Translations under genes and position numbers: made by a program
The notes under the pieces: model-generated
Database searches by the model: none
What the model saw: only the letters and a program-made list of their open reading frames with translations
Told to the model about the DNA's origin: nothing
In this document: piece by piece, positions 45,544-56,855 of the stretch
Layout: every line of letters begins with the position of its first letter
How positions within the stretch are numbered: the first letter of the stretch is position 1
DNA from: Cryptomeria japonica
Taxonomy: Eukaryota > Streptophyta > Pinopsida > Cupressales > Cupressaceae
Assembly (NCBI RefSeq): GCF_030272615.1
Contig: NC_081406.1
Span: 239,496,422-239,560,421 of the forward strand
Reading direction: 5' to 3'
DNA length: 64,000 nt

Positions 45544-46641
45544 TTGGAAGGAGATATGGGGGAATATAGTGTGAGGGAACTTACTCATCGTCTCACTCAG
45601 ACTGAGAGAGCCTATGATGAACTCAAAGTCAAGTATAAAGCCTCTTTGGCCAAGAGAAGAGAGCGTGCTGAGAAACTGATGGAACTTACTGAAAATAGCT
45701 CTTCTGATGAAGTTGACATGGATGCCCTAGTTGAAGAAGTTGAAAAAATGAATGAATGTAAAGCCAATCTGAGAAGGGAGTTGGAAGGACTAACTATCAG
45801 AATGAGCCAGGAGCTTGAGAACAAAAGGAAAGTTGAAGATCTGGTAAAACACAAAGATCATGAGATCTCCATGTTGAAGCAAGAAATCAGTACCCTTACT
45901 ACTCATCTCTAGGAGAGTAAAGTGGAGAAAGAAGAAATACAAGGTGAACTAAACATGGCTATCTCTAAGAATGCAACCTTGATAGAGTCCAATGCTGCTA
46001 TTTCCAAGGAGCTTACTGAGTCAAAGGAAGTACTTACCAAATTCAATCAGAGTACTCTTAAGTTAGAGAAAATGCTAGAATCAGCAAAGCCAGTAAAGGA
46101 TACCACTGGACTTGATTTCTTTGAGTATGAGAAAGGTGAGACTTTTGGAACAAAAGTTGAAACATCAAAGAAGCAACCAACATCCAAGGATAGAGGTAAG
46201 CAAAAATTTAAACTTGTTTGCTTTAATTGTCTCAAAGAAGGACATACTGCTAATGTGTGTACAAGCAAGGCCTACAAAAATTTTCCTTACTTTCAAAACA
46301 ATATTCCTAGATCCAATAGATTCAATGGAAACTATTATGCATGCAACAAGTTTGGGCATAGAGCATTTGAATGTAGGTCAGTTTTGCACAACATTGGGAG
46401 ATATCCTCCAAGGACTCAAGGAGTTATTCTGGAACATCCTGTGAACCGGAATCCCAACTGGTACAATACCTATGACCATCGGTCAGTTGGTTATCAAGCG
46501 GCAACCAGCTGGAGAGCAGCCTATTTGATTTGTCATGGTAGTGGTCACACTGCTGCAACATGCAGAAGGAAGAATGGAAATATGAATAACGGACCATGGA
46601 GAACACCTGGAATGGTATGTTGTCATTGCAACAAATTGTGA
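45544..46641 (+). pseudogene. Coiled-coil and zinc-knuckle part of copia gag, element D
   Basis: Two open stretches in one frame (45544-45912 and 45922-46641) are separated by a TAG. The first 190 residues are a charged coiled coil (ELTHRLTQTERAYDELKVKY, MSQELENKRKVEDLV). A conserved DTTGLDFFEYEKG linker follows, then CFNCLKEGHTANVC, a complete CX2CX4HX4C knuckle. Two later knuckles (ACNKFGHRAFEC, ICHGSGHTAATC) each have Tyr in place of the first Cys. The capsid-like N-terminus of gag is absent although the PBS is next door. It matches the corresponding region of element C. Confidence 0.78.
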
Positions 46642-47228
46642 GACACTGCCAGAATTTGTAGATTGAGAAAGAACCTATCAGATGATATACTGACCACTCC
46701 AAAAGGGAAGATTGATGTTGAAACTGTTCAAGTGGAAATGAACAAAACTTGGAAAAAGAAATCAGAAAGAGAGTCACAAGATGAACCTACTTCTGCACCT
46801 AGTGTGGAAGTCTCTGAACTGACAAACTGAGCTTCAGAAAAGCTTAGGGGGAACATATCGGTGAAATATTTTGAACCCCCAGTTTATATCGATAAAGACC
46901 CTTACTAGTATGTGTTACCTATCAACCGGCAGAAGATCTGAAGCGGTAAAAAGAAAAATTAGGGTTTATGCCCTAATAGTGATGCATTTATTGTGGTAGG
47001 TGAGAACTTGTTTAAAAAGAATTTTTGTTGTCATTTTCACTTATCAGTTTTCAAAAGAAGAATTTTCAAGAGCAGAGTGACAAAGAGCGATTTGTCTAGC
47101 GATTCAAAGTGAATTCAAAAATCTTGTAGAGGAATCCAACAAACTTTCAATCTATCAGTGAAGAAAACTAAGCAGTGTTCTAGCAACCGAAGTGGTATGT
47201 TGTGAGTGACATTGGCAAACCCTAAATT
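46642..47228 (+). other. Gag-to-ORF-X interval of element D
   Basis: The gag-like frame continues weakly to about 46830. From 46860 to 47228 I see no coding sequence. ACCCTAAATTTTGG and an ATG at 47274 mark the entry to ORF-X. Confidence 0.45.
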
Positions 47229-48899
47229 TTGGATTGTGAAGGTATTTTTCAAATTCTTACTTATCATTTGATCATGACTTCTGCATCGCACTATAGTTCT
47301 AGTGTACCTATAGATTCAGCCAAATTTCTCCAAAAGAAAATAGAATACAATGCCCTATCCCAAATAGCCGTCACAGTTATTATAAAGGGAGACATTTCAG
47401 GCTACATAGATTGTAAATTGGAAGACCTAGGATCCCTAGTGATTCATTCCCAGCTAAGTATGTTCTGTGGGGATGATAAAAAGATCAAACCTGAATATAG
47501 TATCCTAGAGAAGATGAAATTGCATAATGCATTGTACTTTCTGGAAGAGTTCACAGAACAACATATCCGCATCATCCTTATTAGAGTACATGGTGACAAG
47601 ATGTACCTCGAGCAGAGACATGATATCACACCTAAAGTGATTCATGTCGTCACCAGTTTTTGTAATGTTGGAGAGGTACTCGCTCTAAGAAAGGTCACCA
47701 AAATGGAAATGACAAAGCTCACTGGTTCTGTGAGTGACCAACGGGCAATGACCGTCAACACCATCAAAGATGATATGGTAAAATATGCTTGCATGGTGAT
47801 TGGCTTCAAGTTATTTTATGCTAGCAGAATGAACTTTGTTCCTGCTACTACGGTGAACGCCGCTTATAGAATGATCAAGGAAAATAACACATTTGACCTA
47901 TGTACCTATTTGCAAAAGCAATTGATGTTGAACCTAAAATCCATCAAACAGGATAATTCACTAAGGTTCAGGTTTGGGCAACTTCTGGTTGGACTATTCT
48001 TCTACTTTCAAGGCTATTTCCCTGGTGTAGGTGATGTTCAATGGTCTGCTGACCTACCAATTTCTAGACAGATTAAGGAAAGTCTACAAGCAGTAGGAAT
48101 TGGATATCCTGAGGTTCTAAACAAGTATTTAAATGAATTCAAGTGGAAAATGAACCAGAGAATAAGGATATCTAATGATATTGTGAAGGATTATAAAGAT
48201 GACATCTGCTTCACAATAAAGGTAGATGATTGCATAATGGAAGCGGTGGAACCAAGAAAGGAAGCAGTTGAACCTATGGGTTATGAAGTGGTGAATGACC
48301 TATTGATTGGGTATGCCTCCACCCTACTTGCCTCACCACTGGATGCTAAGAAAAAGAGAACTGGTACCTACTTAGAGAGGGTCACATCGGTTGAGGAATC
48401 TAAGAGGAAAAAGGGCAAAGAAGTGCCATCAACGTCTACACCAGTTACCTTTGCTAGTCCAAAAGTGACCAAGCGGTCACCAGCAAAGAAGAAACCTGAA
48501 AAGGTATTTGAGAGGAAGCGGAAAACCAAAAACAACTCACCGGAGTCAGAGGACACTTAATTGGAAATTCAAACAAAGAAGACAAGGCAATCAAGCAAGA
48601 AGGCAAAGTCAACTGGTAATGCACCTGCAACTTCTGCACCAATAAATATAGATATTTCCTCTTATAAACCTTTGACACATTGTCAAAGAACAATTAAGAA
48701 TATTAGGAGGAAATTGCTTGATGATTTGAAAGAACATTTTGATGATTTTAATGATAGTGAGCAAGAGGAGGTAGAACAGGAAGTCATTAAATACTTATGT
48801 ATTAATGATCGGTTGCCATCTGAGATCAGATCGATTACTACAGATTCTTTGTACAATTCTTTGGATAATAAATGGCACATTGTCATTGAAAGAGAATAG
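47229..48899 (+). pseudogene. ORF-X, N-terminal part, element D: unassigned protein
   Basis: An open frame from 47229 (first in-frame ATG 47274, MTSASHYSSSVPIDSAKFLQ) runs to a TAA at 48558 and continues in the same frame to 48899. The first 330 residues look globular: GDISGYIDCKLEDLGSLVIH, RVHGDKMYLEQRHDITPKVI, VKYACMVIGFKLFYASRM and FRFGQLLVGLFFYFQGYFPG, with one possible membrane-like stretch in the last. A basic Ser/Lys-rich tail follows. Homologous fragments occur at 18550-19116 and 32162 on, so it is a family trait. Its place after gag and before the 3' LTR resembles the env-like gene of Sireviruses or plant-transposon proteins, but I do not recognise the fold. Confidence 0.65.
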
Positions 48900-48954
48900 G
48901 AGATCAGGGAGAAAATTTTTGCACAATACTTTCTTGATGCTTCAAATTCTATTA

Positions 48955-50390
48955 TTTGAGATTATGGATAAGAACAAAGGCCTCTTCTTTATGAGAAGAA
49001 GAAGACTCATGCTATTAGAAGGTAAAGCTTCTCAAGTGGAAAAAGACGCACATTTACATGCTAAAGCTGCTGTCAGAATACACCAAGTATTTGAAACTAC
49101 TAAATAGGCTGAACAGGAACCTGACCGATCCTCGGTCAAACCGGATGAGGTATTTGATAGTCAAGGTGAAAGAGTGACAGAGAAAAATGATCCCATTGAT
49201 GTGGATGCATTAGATATTGAGGATGTCACTCTTGATAGAGAAAATGCAGAGAAAGAGAAGTAGGACAAGGAAAAAGCTAAAAAAGAGAAAGTGGCAAAAG
49301 AGGAAGAGAAAAAGAAAGAGGAAGACAAGAGGGAAGAGGAAGAGAAAAAGAAAGAAGAGGAGAAAAAGAGGAAAGAAGAGAAAAAGAGAGAAGAGGAGAT
49401 GAGGAAACAAGAAGAAGAGAAGAGGAAAGAAGAGGAAAAGAGGAAAGAAGAGGAGAAGAGGAAAGAAGAGGAAAAGGGGAAAGAAGAGGAGAAAAAGAAA
49501 GAAGAGGACAAGAAAAAAGTAGAAGAGGAGAAGGAAGCAGAGAAGAACAAACAAGCAGAGACTCCTAAGGCAACCGATGATCAACCCAAACAGGTTGATA
49601 CCACTAGTCCCATTGATCTTCAATCAACAGATGAGTCTGAGTTGCTGTGAGACATCAAACTTGCACAGGAGAGACTGGAAGAGTTGCAGAGGAAGAAGGA
49701 AAGGGATGTCATCCAAACTGCAGTTGACACCCTTACCAGTCTAATTCCCGGTACTGACCTCCCTAATACCGATTCCTCTCTGTCTAGGCTTAAAAGTTTA
49801 AACTTTTGTGTACCATTGTGGAGGACCAGGTACAATGCTTGGAAGATGTTACTGAAGCAAATGCAAAGAAGAAGCATGAAAAGGCACTCAATACTGCCTT
49901 AGTCAAGTAGATGATCAGTGTTGCTATGGGTAAAGGTAAATTACTATTGAGTAAAATCTACCAACCCCATCTATTTTGTGATGATGTGCTTAAATAGAAA
50001 GCTCAACTCCAATCAGATTTATAGGCATATATCAACAGTTTCAAGATACCATATGATTCTTTCACTACCTATGGCCAAATCGTTCATCATTATCAACTTC
50101 AAACTGACAAGATGTACTTAGAGATCAGAAACAGGACTCAGGATTTGCAGGAGCTTCAACTACTCCTATTGCCAAGATTGCAGATTCTTCAAAAATGTCT
50201 TTTCAACCTGGAAGCTATTATGGTAACTCAAGAGATGAGTACCATTGATGCAATGGAAGAACTGGTATTCTAGATGAAGACTGAAAGTGAGGTTGCTACC
50301 TCATTACTTGAGTCATGGACATTGGCCATGAAAACTTTTATGCATGACTTTAAATATGTTTTTGATAAGTTTCATTCCTTATTGTCATGA
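48955..50390 (+). pseudogene. ORF-X, C-terminal part, element D: Lys/Glu-rich helix and tail
   Basis: After a frame change near 48900-48960 the frame runs to 49902 with stops at 49105, 49261 and 49648. Residues coded by 49264-49560 are almost only Lys, Glu and Arg with a KEEEKRKEEEKR-type pattern, predicted to be a long charged single helix or coiled coil. An Asp/Thr/Pro-rich stretch follows, then LTSLIPGTDLPNTDSSLSRL. Weakly readable helical sequence (YLEIRNRTQDLQELQLLLLP, about 50115-50175) continues to a stop near 50388. The matching acidic and Lys-rich stretch occurs in the decayed copy near 32300. Confidence 0.6.
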
Positions 50391-50452
50391 ACATTTACTA
50401 TATTTTTGTATAAGGAAATAGGGGTTACTTTGCATTACTTTGTCATTGTTGG

Positions 50453-50637
50453 CAAAGGGGGAGAAGTGTACATTAAAATTTTGGTGAATAATACCATTTC
50501 ATGCACTTACTTGTAATTTTTGCAAAGGTAGGAATGCATATGCTTAGGGGAGTAATTTTTCTTATAACATCTTTATTGTAAAACACTTAGATGTCAAAAT
50601 TTTCCTAAGTGTTTCCATCAATGCCAAAGGGGGAGAT
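50453..50637 (+). other. Two polypurine tracts before the element D 3' LTR
   Basis: CAAAGGGGGAGAAG (50453) and CAAAGGGGGAGAT (50625-50637), the second directly before TGTTGGCATT. Confidence 0.82.
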
Positions 50638-51714
50638 TGTTGGCATTTTGATGTTGTTGTGATTGTCACTGATGGACACACACTTTCTTGATGTATGAGT
50701 TATGCTCAACTGGTAATTGTTCCAACTGGTATTATATGTTATTGAAATGTATAGTCTTTAGACTATCGGCATTTTGTAGGAAAAGGTTTACCGATCACAG
50801 ATTGACTGAAGACCCCAAGCGGTTCGAGGAGCTCAAGCGGTACCAAGGACCCAAGCGGTAGTTAACTCTTGATCGGGACACTAGGATCTACTAGTCTTCA
50901 TTTTTGACAACCAGTAATTGGTATATTGTATCAACAGGTATTACTCTGTGATGAGTTATCATCCACTGACACTTTGGTAGTGTTTTTGTGTCGTGTTACC
51001 AAATCTGTCTAGATGCACTGAACCTGGGAACTTGTAGTCTAATCCTATTGGACCGACATGAAATCAAATTCTTTTATAAGGACATCATGTCTAGGGTTTT
51101 GTATGTATGAGGGTTTTTGTGTGTACGATCATAGAAGAAAATATTAGGTTTGTTTGAAGAGATATAGTGTGGAGATATTGAAGACTAAAGTAATGCTGAA
51201 GTGCATTAACAATGAGTTGTCAAGGATCTAACTAAGCATACTATGTTATTATCTAGATCATTCACTTGTTGATTACTAATATCTTCAACAAGTCTGAAAC
51301 CCTTAACCAGGTAGGCCTAGCAAAGCCTTTGTAAATCCTCTAACAAGGTGGTTCACAACTGTGGATCTGAAATCCTTTAACAAGATTTATATCCTAACAG
51401 AGATTTAGATTCCTAACAGGATCTTTTCTGGCGAAGAACATTGTATGACCTTAATCGATCTGGTTACTATTCTGCAGACAGTTACTTGTGAGTTTCTCCT
51501 CACTGTGGTTTTTCCCATTTGGGTTCCCACATCAGACATCTTGTGTTATGATGATTGTTCTCTTGTGGGTGAATGTTTTGTTTGCTATTTGGTTTGTATT
51601 TATCTTAACCAGTTTATTAGTAAATATGTTGTACTGGTTATCTGCTAAACTGTTTAAGAGTTTGTTTACAATATTTTTTGCTATACTAATTCACCCCCCT
51701 CTTAGTATTCATCA
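50638..51714 (+). repeat. 3' LTR of element D
   Basis: The 1077-bp LTR runs from TGTTGGCATTTTGATG to TTAGTATTCATCA and is followed by the CATAT TSD. Most of it matches LTR1, with scattered substitutions and small indels. Confidence 0.92.
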
Positions 51715-52798
51715 CATATCGGATGCAGATTTAGTGCATGGGGGAAACCCTAGCATGCCTATGTTCAAACTCACATCTTGACGGGAAAATCTGGCTATAA
51801 GTGTGTGAGCCAAAGATATTGTTTGTGCTGTTGAATGATAGAGTGTTGTTGTTGTATGTGAAAGAAAATCAGTCAAGTGCTTAAAGACAATCAGAGAAGA
51901 GACTGAGTTTGAGAGATAATCGGGTTTAAGGGTTCAACCAGCAAGAGTGAGGTAACCTTCCTTTGTTTCTGAGAGAGGAGGACATCGGTGGTGACTAAAC
52001 CAATAGAGAAAAGTTATAGAAGATTGCAAAGAAGGGAAGCTGAAAACCAATAGGAATCGGATGGTAGACATCTTACTAAGCTATCAAGACCGGTAGTGGA
52101 TATCTGTAGTGTGGTAGAGAGAAAAGAGGACCGACAGAGAGCAGAACCGATAGAGTGCAGAACTGATAGAGAAGAAGAAGAGGCTAAACCAACAAAGGTG
52201 CAATAGAGAGAAAGGTGCAACAAAGAGTGGGTTTCAGTAGGAGATAAGGTTGCTGCAAAGAAAAGGTGAGGAGAAAACTGACTAAGGATTCAAGAGAGGA
52301 GAACCAATGTAGAGACATACATGAGAGTTACAAAGTTCTTTTGTAACAAGAATATTACTTTTATAATTGATTATATTCATAGCACATCAATGAGTTGGAG
52401 CTCGGTGCAGGGGTTGGTGATCCTTGGGATGGTTCCCTAAAATCAGGGGCTGGTTCTCCTTGGGTTGGTGTCCTAAAGAAGGAGTGGTACTCCTTGGGTT
52501 GGTTCCCTTTATGTTGTAACCGAATGTTTCTTTGTGAGGCTAGATTGGAGCAGTAGTCTTCAACAACATTTCTCACCGAGTTTTTTCCCATCTTGTGTTT
52601 TCCTCATACATTTGGTGTTATGTGATGTCCCTTTTATGTGTACTTGCATTGTTGTTAGTCTCCCATCTAACTGGTATGTCTACTTTATGTTAGATCTGTT
52701 AACTGGTATACACACATAGGATAGAAAAGGGAAAAGTTTGGAAATCAATGATTCACCCCCGCCCCTGCTCTCAGTGACATCTAGTGTTTAATAATATA

Positions 52799-53500
52799 TT
52801 TGTAACACAAATTCCATCTCTTGCAATCATTATCCATCCTACAATATTCATCAAGAAAAATCCTCGATCCTCAATTTCAAATTGGGGCCACAATCCACAT
52901 TGAAAGCTTTGCAAATATAATCCTTGGTAATTGGAACAAAAGAGGACCCATCTATAAACTATATAATTCTTGAATTTAGGTCATGCTTCTTAGCAATCAC
53001 CCTCATTAATTCAATATTCCTATAGAAATTCTACACCACCAACCTCCCAAAATTCAATCTCGAAGGGTTGCAAATAGGTCAGTTTTTGCACATTTTTCTA
53101 GAATGGTACCTAAATAGGTCATATCCTCTCTCCATAGTCTAGACATTCCCAAATTGGTAGGTCATATCTTCTCTCCATAGTCTAGACATTCCCAAATGTC
53201 TTTGTTTATCCTTGAGTCTCTCAACATCACATTTTAAACTCACTATTCTCCTAGGCCTAGCCCCAAAACCAAGCATTTGGTTGATGAGGTCCTAATCTGC
53301 ATGTATGTATTCTTTCTTTTGTCTCTTAGGCTTAGGCTTATCAGAGGGACCTTCCATTTTGCTTGAATTCCCACAGAATAAAAAAAATTTAAAATACAAG
53401 AACCAATTCCTTCTGCACTTTCAATTGCTACCCCGAAAAATAAATACAAACCCTAGACTTCAATTCACTACTTCTTTGTAATAGAAATCAAACTATTACA
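52799..53500 (-). pseudogene. Decayed minus-strand coding remnant right of element C
   Basis: In one minus frame about 52870-53070 reads NIELMRVIAKKHDLNSRII, then FIDGSSFVPITKDYICKAF and DCGPNLKLRIEDF, with a few stops. This looks like real protein sequence of a retroelement or plant-transposon type, but I cannot name it. A tandem duplication of about 47 bp (GGTCATATCYTCTCTCCATA...) lies at 53115-53205. The rest is featureless. Confidence 0.4.
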
Positions 53501-55351
53501 CCAGTAGGAGTTTGAGCACTTACCTCTATAAGGATATTTTGACTGCTTTTACAACTTTTTGAGAGCTTGAATTCTTTTATCAAACACTCTTGTAACTTCT
53601 TCTCAAACACCAAAAACATCAACATCATATTTGAATGATAATGGGTCATAAACCACCCTATGCACTTCATTTATACTTATCTATGCAAGCACTAAAGTCA
53701 CTAGTACAACCATTTACTCACTTCAAATTTCCACAGTTGATTAGAAACATTGACGAATATCAATGTGATTTGAATTTTCTTCTTGACATGAAAACCTTAT
53801 TAATCAATGTCGATATATCGAAGGGATATAAAAAAGGTCCATCAATATCACATTGTCTTCTAGATGCAGTTTATCCATCACTAAAACAACCAACTGGGCC
53901 CACATTTCGTTCATGATCAGGGGGTCGATGGAACATAAAAGATGTTGCATTGATATGTCAAAGTCTCTTTGATGACCCCACTCACCAATGTTTCTCTTAT
54001 CACACATCATCAAAGGACTAGTAGGACTCAACAATTTTCCCATCGATGTAAAGCAGTCCTATCGATGCATTTGGGCTTGCCATCCTTTTAAAATTTCTTT
54101 GGATTGATTGATGGGTTGATGGGACTAAAAAAGACTCCCATCGATCACTTATTCCCACATGCTTGTGAATCCACTCTTCATTGATGAATTGATGGGACTT
54201 ATCAAAGCTCCCATCAATATAACATGGTCACATGAATGAACATGCACTTTAAAAGACAATTATGCATGTGGTTATCAATGCATAACAAGTTGTTCACTTA
54301 GGACATAAGTGACTTAAGGGGTCGAACACATATAATACAAAAGGGAAATTTAAACTACAAAACCTTTAACTGATAAGAATATAAAGACATAGCATAGGAA
54401 AATGTCTACTATGACACAACAACAAATAGAATTTGGACTTAGACCTTACGCTCACAAATTAAATTCCTAAATAGGATAACATTTGGTAACCACTTAAGAT
54501 TTAAGTTTTTTTCAAGCACAAAATATGAGACAATATTTTGACAAATTCTACATATTCTAACAACTAGATTGCTAAACTAGATGTTTAGCAAGGGTACAAA
54601 TTTATTAATAATAGTCGCACGAGGTGACATGACCAATCAAATTTGAGGATCCAAGATGGCACATGGACCATTTCACATCGTTTAATCTATGCCAGTCTTG
54701 ATAGGGTTGAATACTGAACCATTGGCTAAGGTATCAAGGTTGATCTTTAGTGCCTCTCATGAGTCTAAATTAGGTGCTAAATGGTGTAGCCAATTAGACT
54801 CAAGGGTCTCCATTCATCTCCTTAACGTGTGTTTTTAAGAGACGAGCCTACCACTTTCCTCATGTTACACCATTAGCCCACGTAGATGAGACATCACAAT
54901 ATTGGTCCCCTACAATAAGGTGAAGAGTCCTTTATGGAATAGGTGTGAACCTCTTACGGCTCTAGAGATGGTAGGTCCAAAGGTTTGAGGCTATTTCAGC
55001 TTTAGCCGAGCCAAGTAACTTGGTAGATCTAGAGGGACCACCTTTCTCAAAGGAAAATATGGTAGGTTGTCGGCACTTTTAGGTGAGTTCCCATAATTTT
55101 CCTTGGCTCGAAGCAGCAAGAAAGGAATAGTCTCCCACATCAAAGTGAGAGATCATTGGTTTAGACTCATAGCTAATCATTTTGGTGGGCCCATAGATGA
55201 AGGTAAAGAGAAGCACAAGAAGTGTGACAAGGAGACATATGGTATCATCAGAAGGCTTCTATGAGAAATAAATCCCGATGCTCTTCTCTGACGTGTCATT
55301 GGCTATCTGATGCTAGGTTGGAGTTGTGGGTCAAATCTTCAATAGCAACTC
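53501..55351. other. Non-coding interval with inverted repeats
   Basis: No gene is seen. 53810-54220 contains a series of TCGATGG and CCATCGAT-type words, two of which form clear hairpins (see the next entry). 54600-55350 has moderately GC-rich sequence with CTCTAGAGATGGTAGG-like segments but no open frame of note. Confidence 0.45.
54116..54217. repeat. Two hairpins TTGATGGGA / TCCCATC(A/G)A
   Basis: TTGATGGGA (54116-54124) pairs with TCCCATCGA (54136-54144) with an 11-base loop. TTGATGGGA (54189-54197) pairs perfectly with TCCCATCAA (54209-54217). Weaker relatives lie at about 53925 and 53815. The spacing is roughly 70-110 bp. Confidence 0.7.
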
Positions 55352-55681
55352 TTAGCTGTCAATCTTTGGCAAGGTAGAATTTAATGACTTGCACATCAAG
55401 AAGGATCTCGATTGAGTCAAAGAAGAACAATGATGCACAATTATTTGAGGTAGACGAACCAAAACTTGTATAGATCCATCACCATTTCCCCAGTCGAGCA
55501 AATGGTTAAAGAAAATGACTTCCTTATATCGGCGTACTTCATGTAGGAGTGATATGTTGTGAAGGATTTTGTAGTTCTGATGATTTACTATGCTTTTGAT
55601 GAAGATTCTTCGCTCACATAGACTAGTAATAGGCTCATAGACTACTTTGGAGGATGTGATTCTCATCTGGCAACACTCCAC
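55352..55681 (-). other. 109-codon open frame, unassigned but protein-like
   Basis: An uninterrupted frame reads MECCQMRITSSKVVYEPITS at the start and later CERRIFIKSIVNHQNY, NISLLHEVRRYKEVIFFNHL, LLDWGNGDGSIQVLVRLPQI and MCKSLNSTLPKIDS. The composition and hydrophobic pattern look like real coding sequence, unlike chance frames nearby. No domain is recognised. It may be an exon of a decayed gene or a transposon. It has no evident promoter. Confidence 0.4.
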
Positions 55682-56855
55682 ATCTTACATACCACTCTAT
55701 AATGTCATTAATTCCACTACAACAACCACCGACTAAGAGATACGCTAAAGCACTACAAAATTACCTATTTCGTACCTAGCCATGTTGTAAACACTCTTTT
55801 CTGATAGCGCCATTTACCCATTCTATTATTTTGAGTGAAGTTTTTAGGCGGGTTTAATCTTTTATGAGAGAATTAATGTGGAATGCTCCTTATGCTCTAA
55901 AGATCATATTAGAATTGTAGGTATCACAAAATGGGCAACGACTAAGATTTATTTCACTGTATAATGTGCTAGTTGCCCTTGTATAAAATGGGAGAAGTCA
56001 ATTTCTTAGCTCTACTTACCTTCACATTTTAATGATTTTACTGCCTCCCTACATTTGTATGCTATATATATTTTGGGGAAACTATTTGTAGATTCTCTCT
56101 TCCTTTCTAGTGACTATGAAATCCCTTCCTTTCATATTTTTCTAGAGGAGCTACTAATTAGAGATCTCAACAAGGCAATTTTGTTGGTCCTCTAATCTAT
56201 TTTAAGCAATGTGGAAACTCATTTAAATCTTGGTGTATCACTTTCTTTTTTTTAATTTTTTTTTGAAATATTTGTAAAATATGATTAGTCTGAAGGTTTA
56301 GATTATGTTAGGTTGGATCAACACATTGCATCTATATCTAGCAAACGAATCATCCTTCTTTTGAAAGTTTTGATTTCATTTGTAAGGTTCCACACTTTGA
56401 AATCATTCCTATGTTTCACTAAATAGTTAAGTTGAATGTTTAGCAAGAGTGCATATTCATTTGCTTGAGAATAACATTAATAGGTCATGACCATGTACAT
56501 TGAAACTAAAATATAACTAGCATAAACTTTTTAAAATTATAAAATAGTTCTTAAAGAAATAAAAAAACTAATAAATTTTAACTAATTCTAAATAAAATAA
56601 CTTTTAAATAAATAAATAAATATTTATAATCATATAAATAAAATAAAATAATATTTAAACAATTATATAATCAAATAAAATAATTTCTAAATAGAATAAA
56701 AAAATGGAGTTGCATAACAAGAGAGCGAAAATCCAGAACCCTAACTGACAGGGTTTGCACGAGGGGCATAATGTTACGATAGATAGAGCACATGTTAGAA
56801 GTGGATTGAAGATGTGCATTGATGTAACTGAAGAAATGAGCACGGATATAGAAAT
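55682..56855. other. AT-rich interval left of element E
   Basis: No gene is seen. 56490-56720 is extremely AT-rich with AAATAAATAAATAAATATTT. A segment GATGTTTAGCAAGGGT at about 54580 recurs as AATGTTTAGCAAGAGT at about 56438, which may mark an old insertion or dispersed repeat. Confidence 0.4.

Larger units (their letters stand above)
44388..51714 (+). mobile_element. Element D: copia-like element with gag remnant and ORF-X but no pol, TSD CATAT
   Basis: LTR1 44388-45505 and LTR2 50638-51714 are about 1.1 kb each. CATAT flanks both sides (44383-44387, 51715-51719), and the site lies in the 3' LTR of C. The internal region (5.1 kb) has a tRNA-Met PBS with two mismatches, a coiled-coil/CCHC gag fragment, the long ORF-X and two polypurine tracts. 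No protease, integrase, RT or RNase H is readable. The element must depend on others for movement. The LTRs are similar, so it is fairly recent. Confidence 0.92.
35866..52793 (+). mobile_element. Element C: copia-like element lacking pol, TSD ATATA, split by D
   Basis: LTR1 is 35866-38435 and LTR2 is 42908-52793 (about 2.55 kb after removing D and one TSD copy). ATATA flanks both sides (35861-35865 and 52794-52798). A tRNA-Met PBS follows LTR1 and three polypurine tracts precede LTR2. The internal part, without the solo LTR in it, is only about 3.4 kb and shows gag-type sequence but no protease, integrase or RT. C is therefore non-autonomous. By eye its LTRs differ more than those of D or B, fitting its older place in the nest. 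Confidence 0.9.
42908..52793 (+). repeat. 3' LTR of element C, split by element D
   Basis: The left half is 42908-44387 and the right half 51715-52793. Together they match LTR1, for example TCATTGATGGATACC at 42981 and GAGTTGGAGCTCGGTG at about 52390. The end is mutated to GTTTAATA, and ATATA follows. Confidence 0.9.

Noticed and set aside
49161-49623. Long Ser/Phe- and Leu/Phe-rich minus-strand frames resembling membrane proteins
   Set aside because: They are the complement of the Lys/Glu-rich ORF-X helix (GAAGAG repeats), not separate genes.
53115-53205. 47-bp tandem duplication as a functional repeat
   Set aside because: Only two copies in decayed sequence; a simple local duplication explains it.
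54572-56450. GTTTAGCAAG(A/G)GT repeated 1.85 kb apart as a target-site duplication
   Set aside because: The repeat is too long and imperfect for an LTR element TSD, and no TG/CA termini were found next to it.
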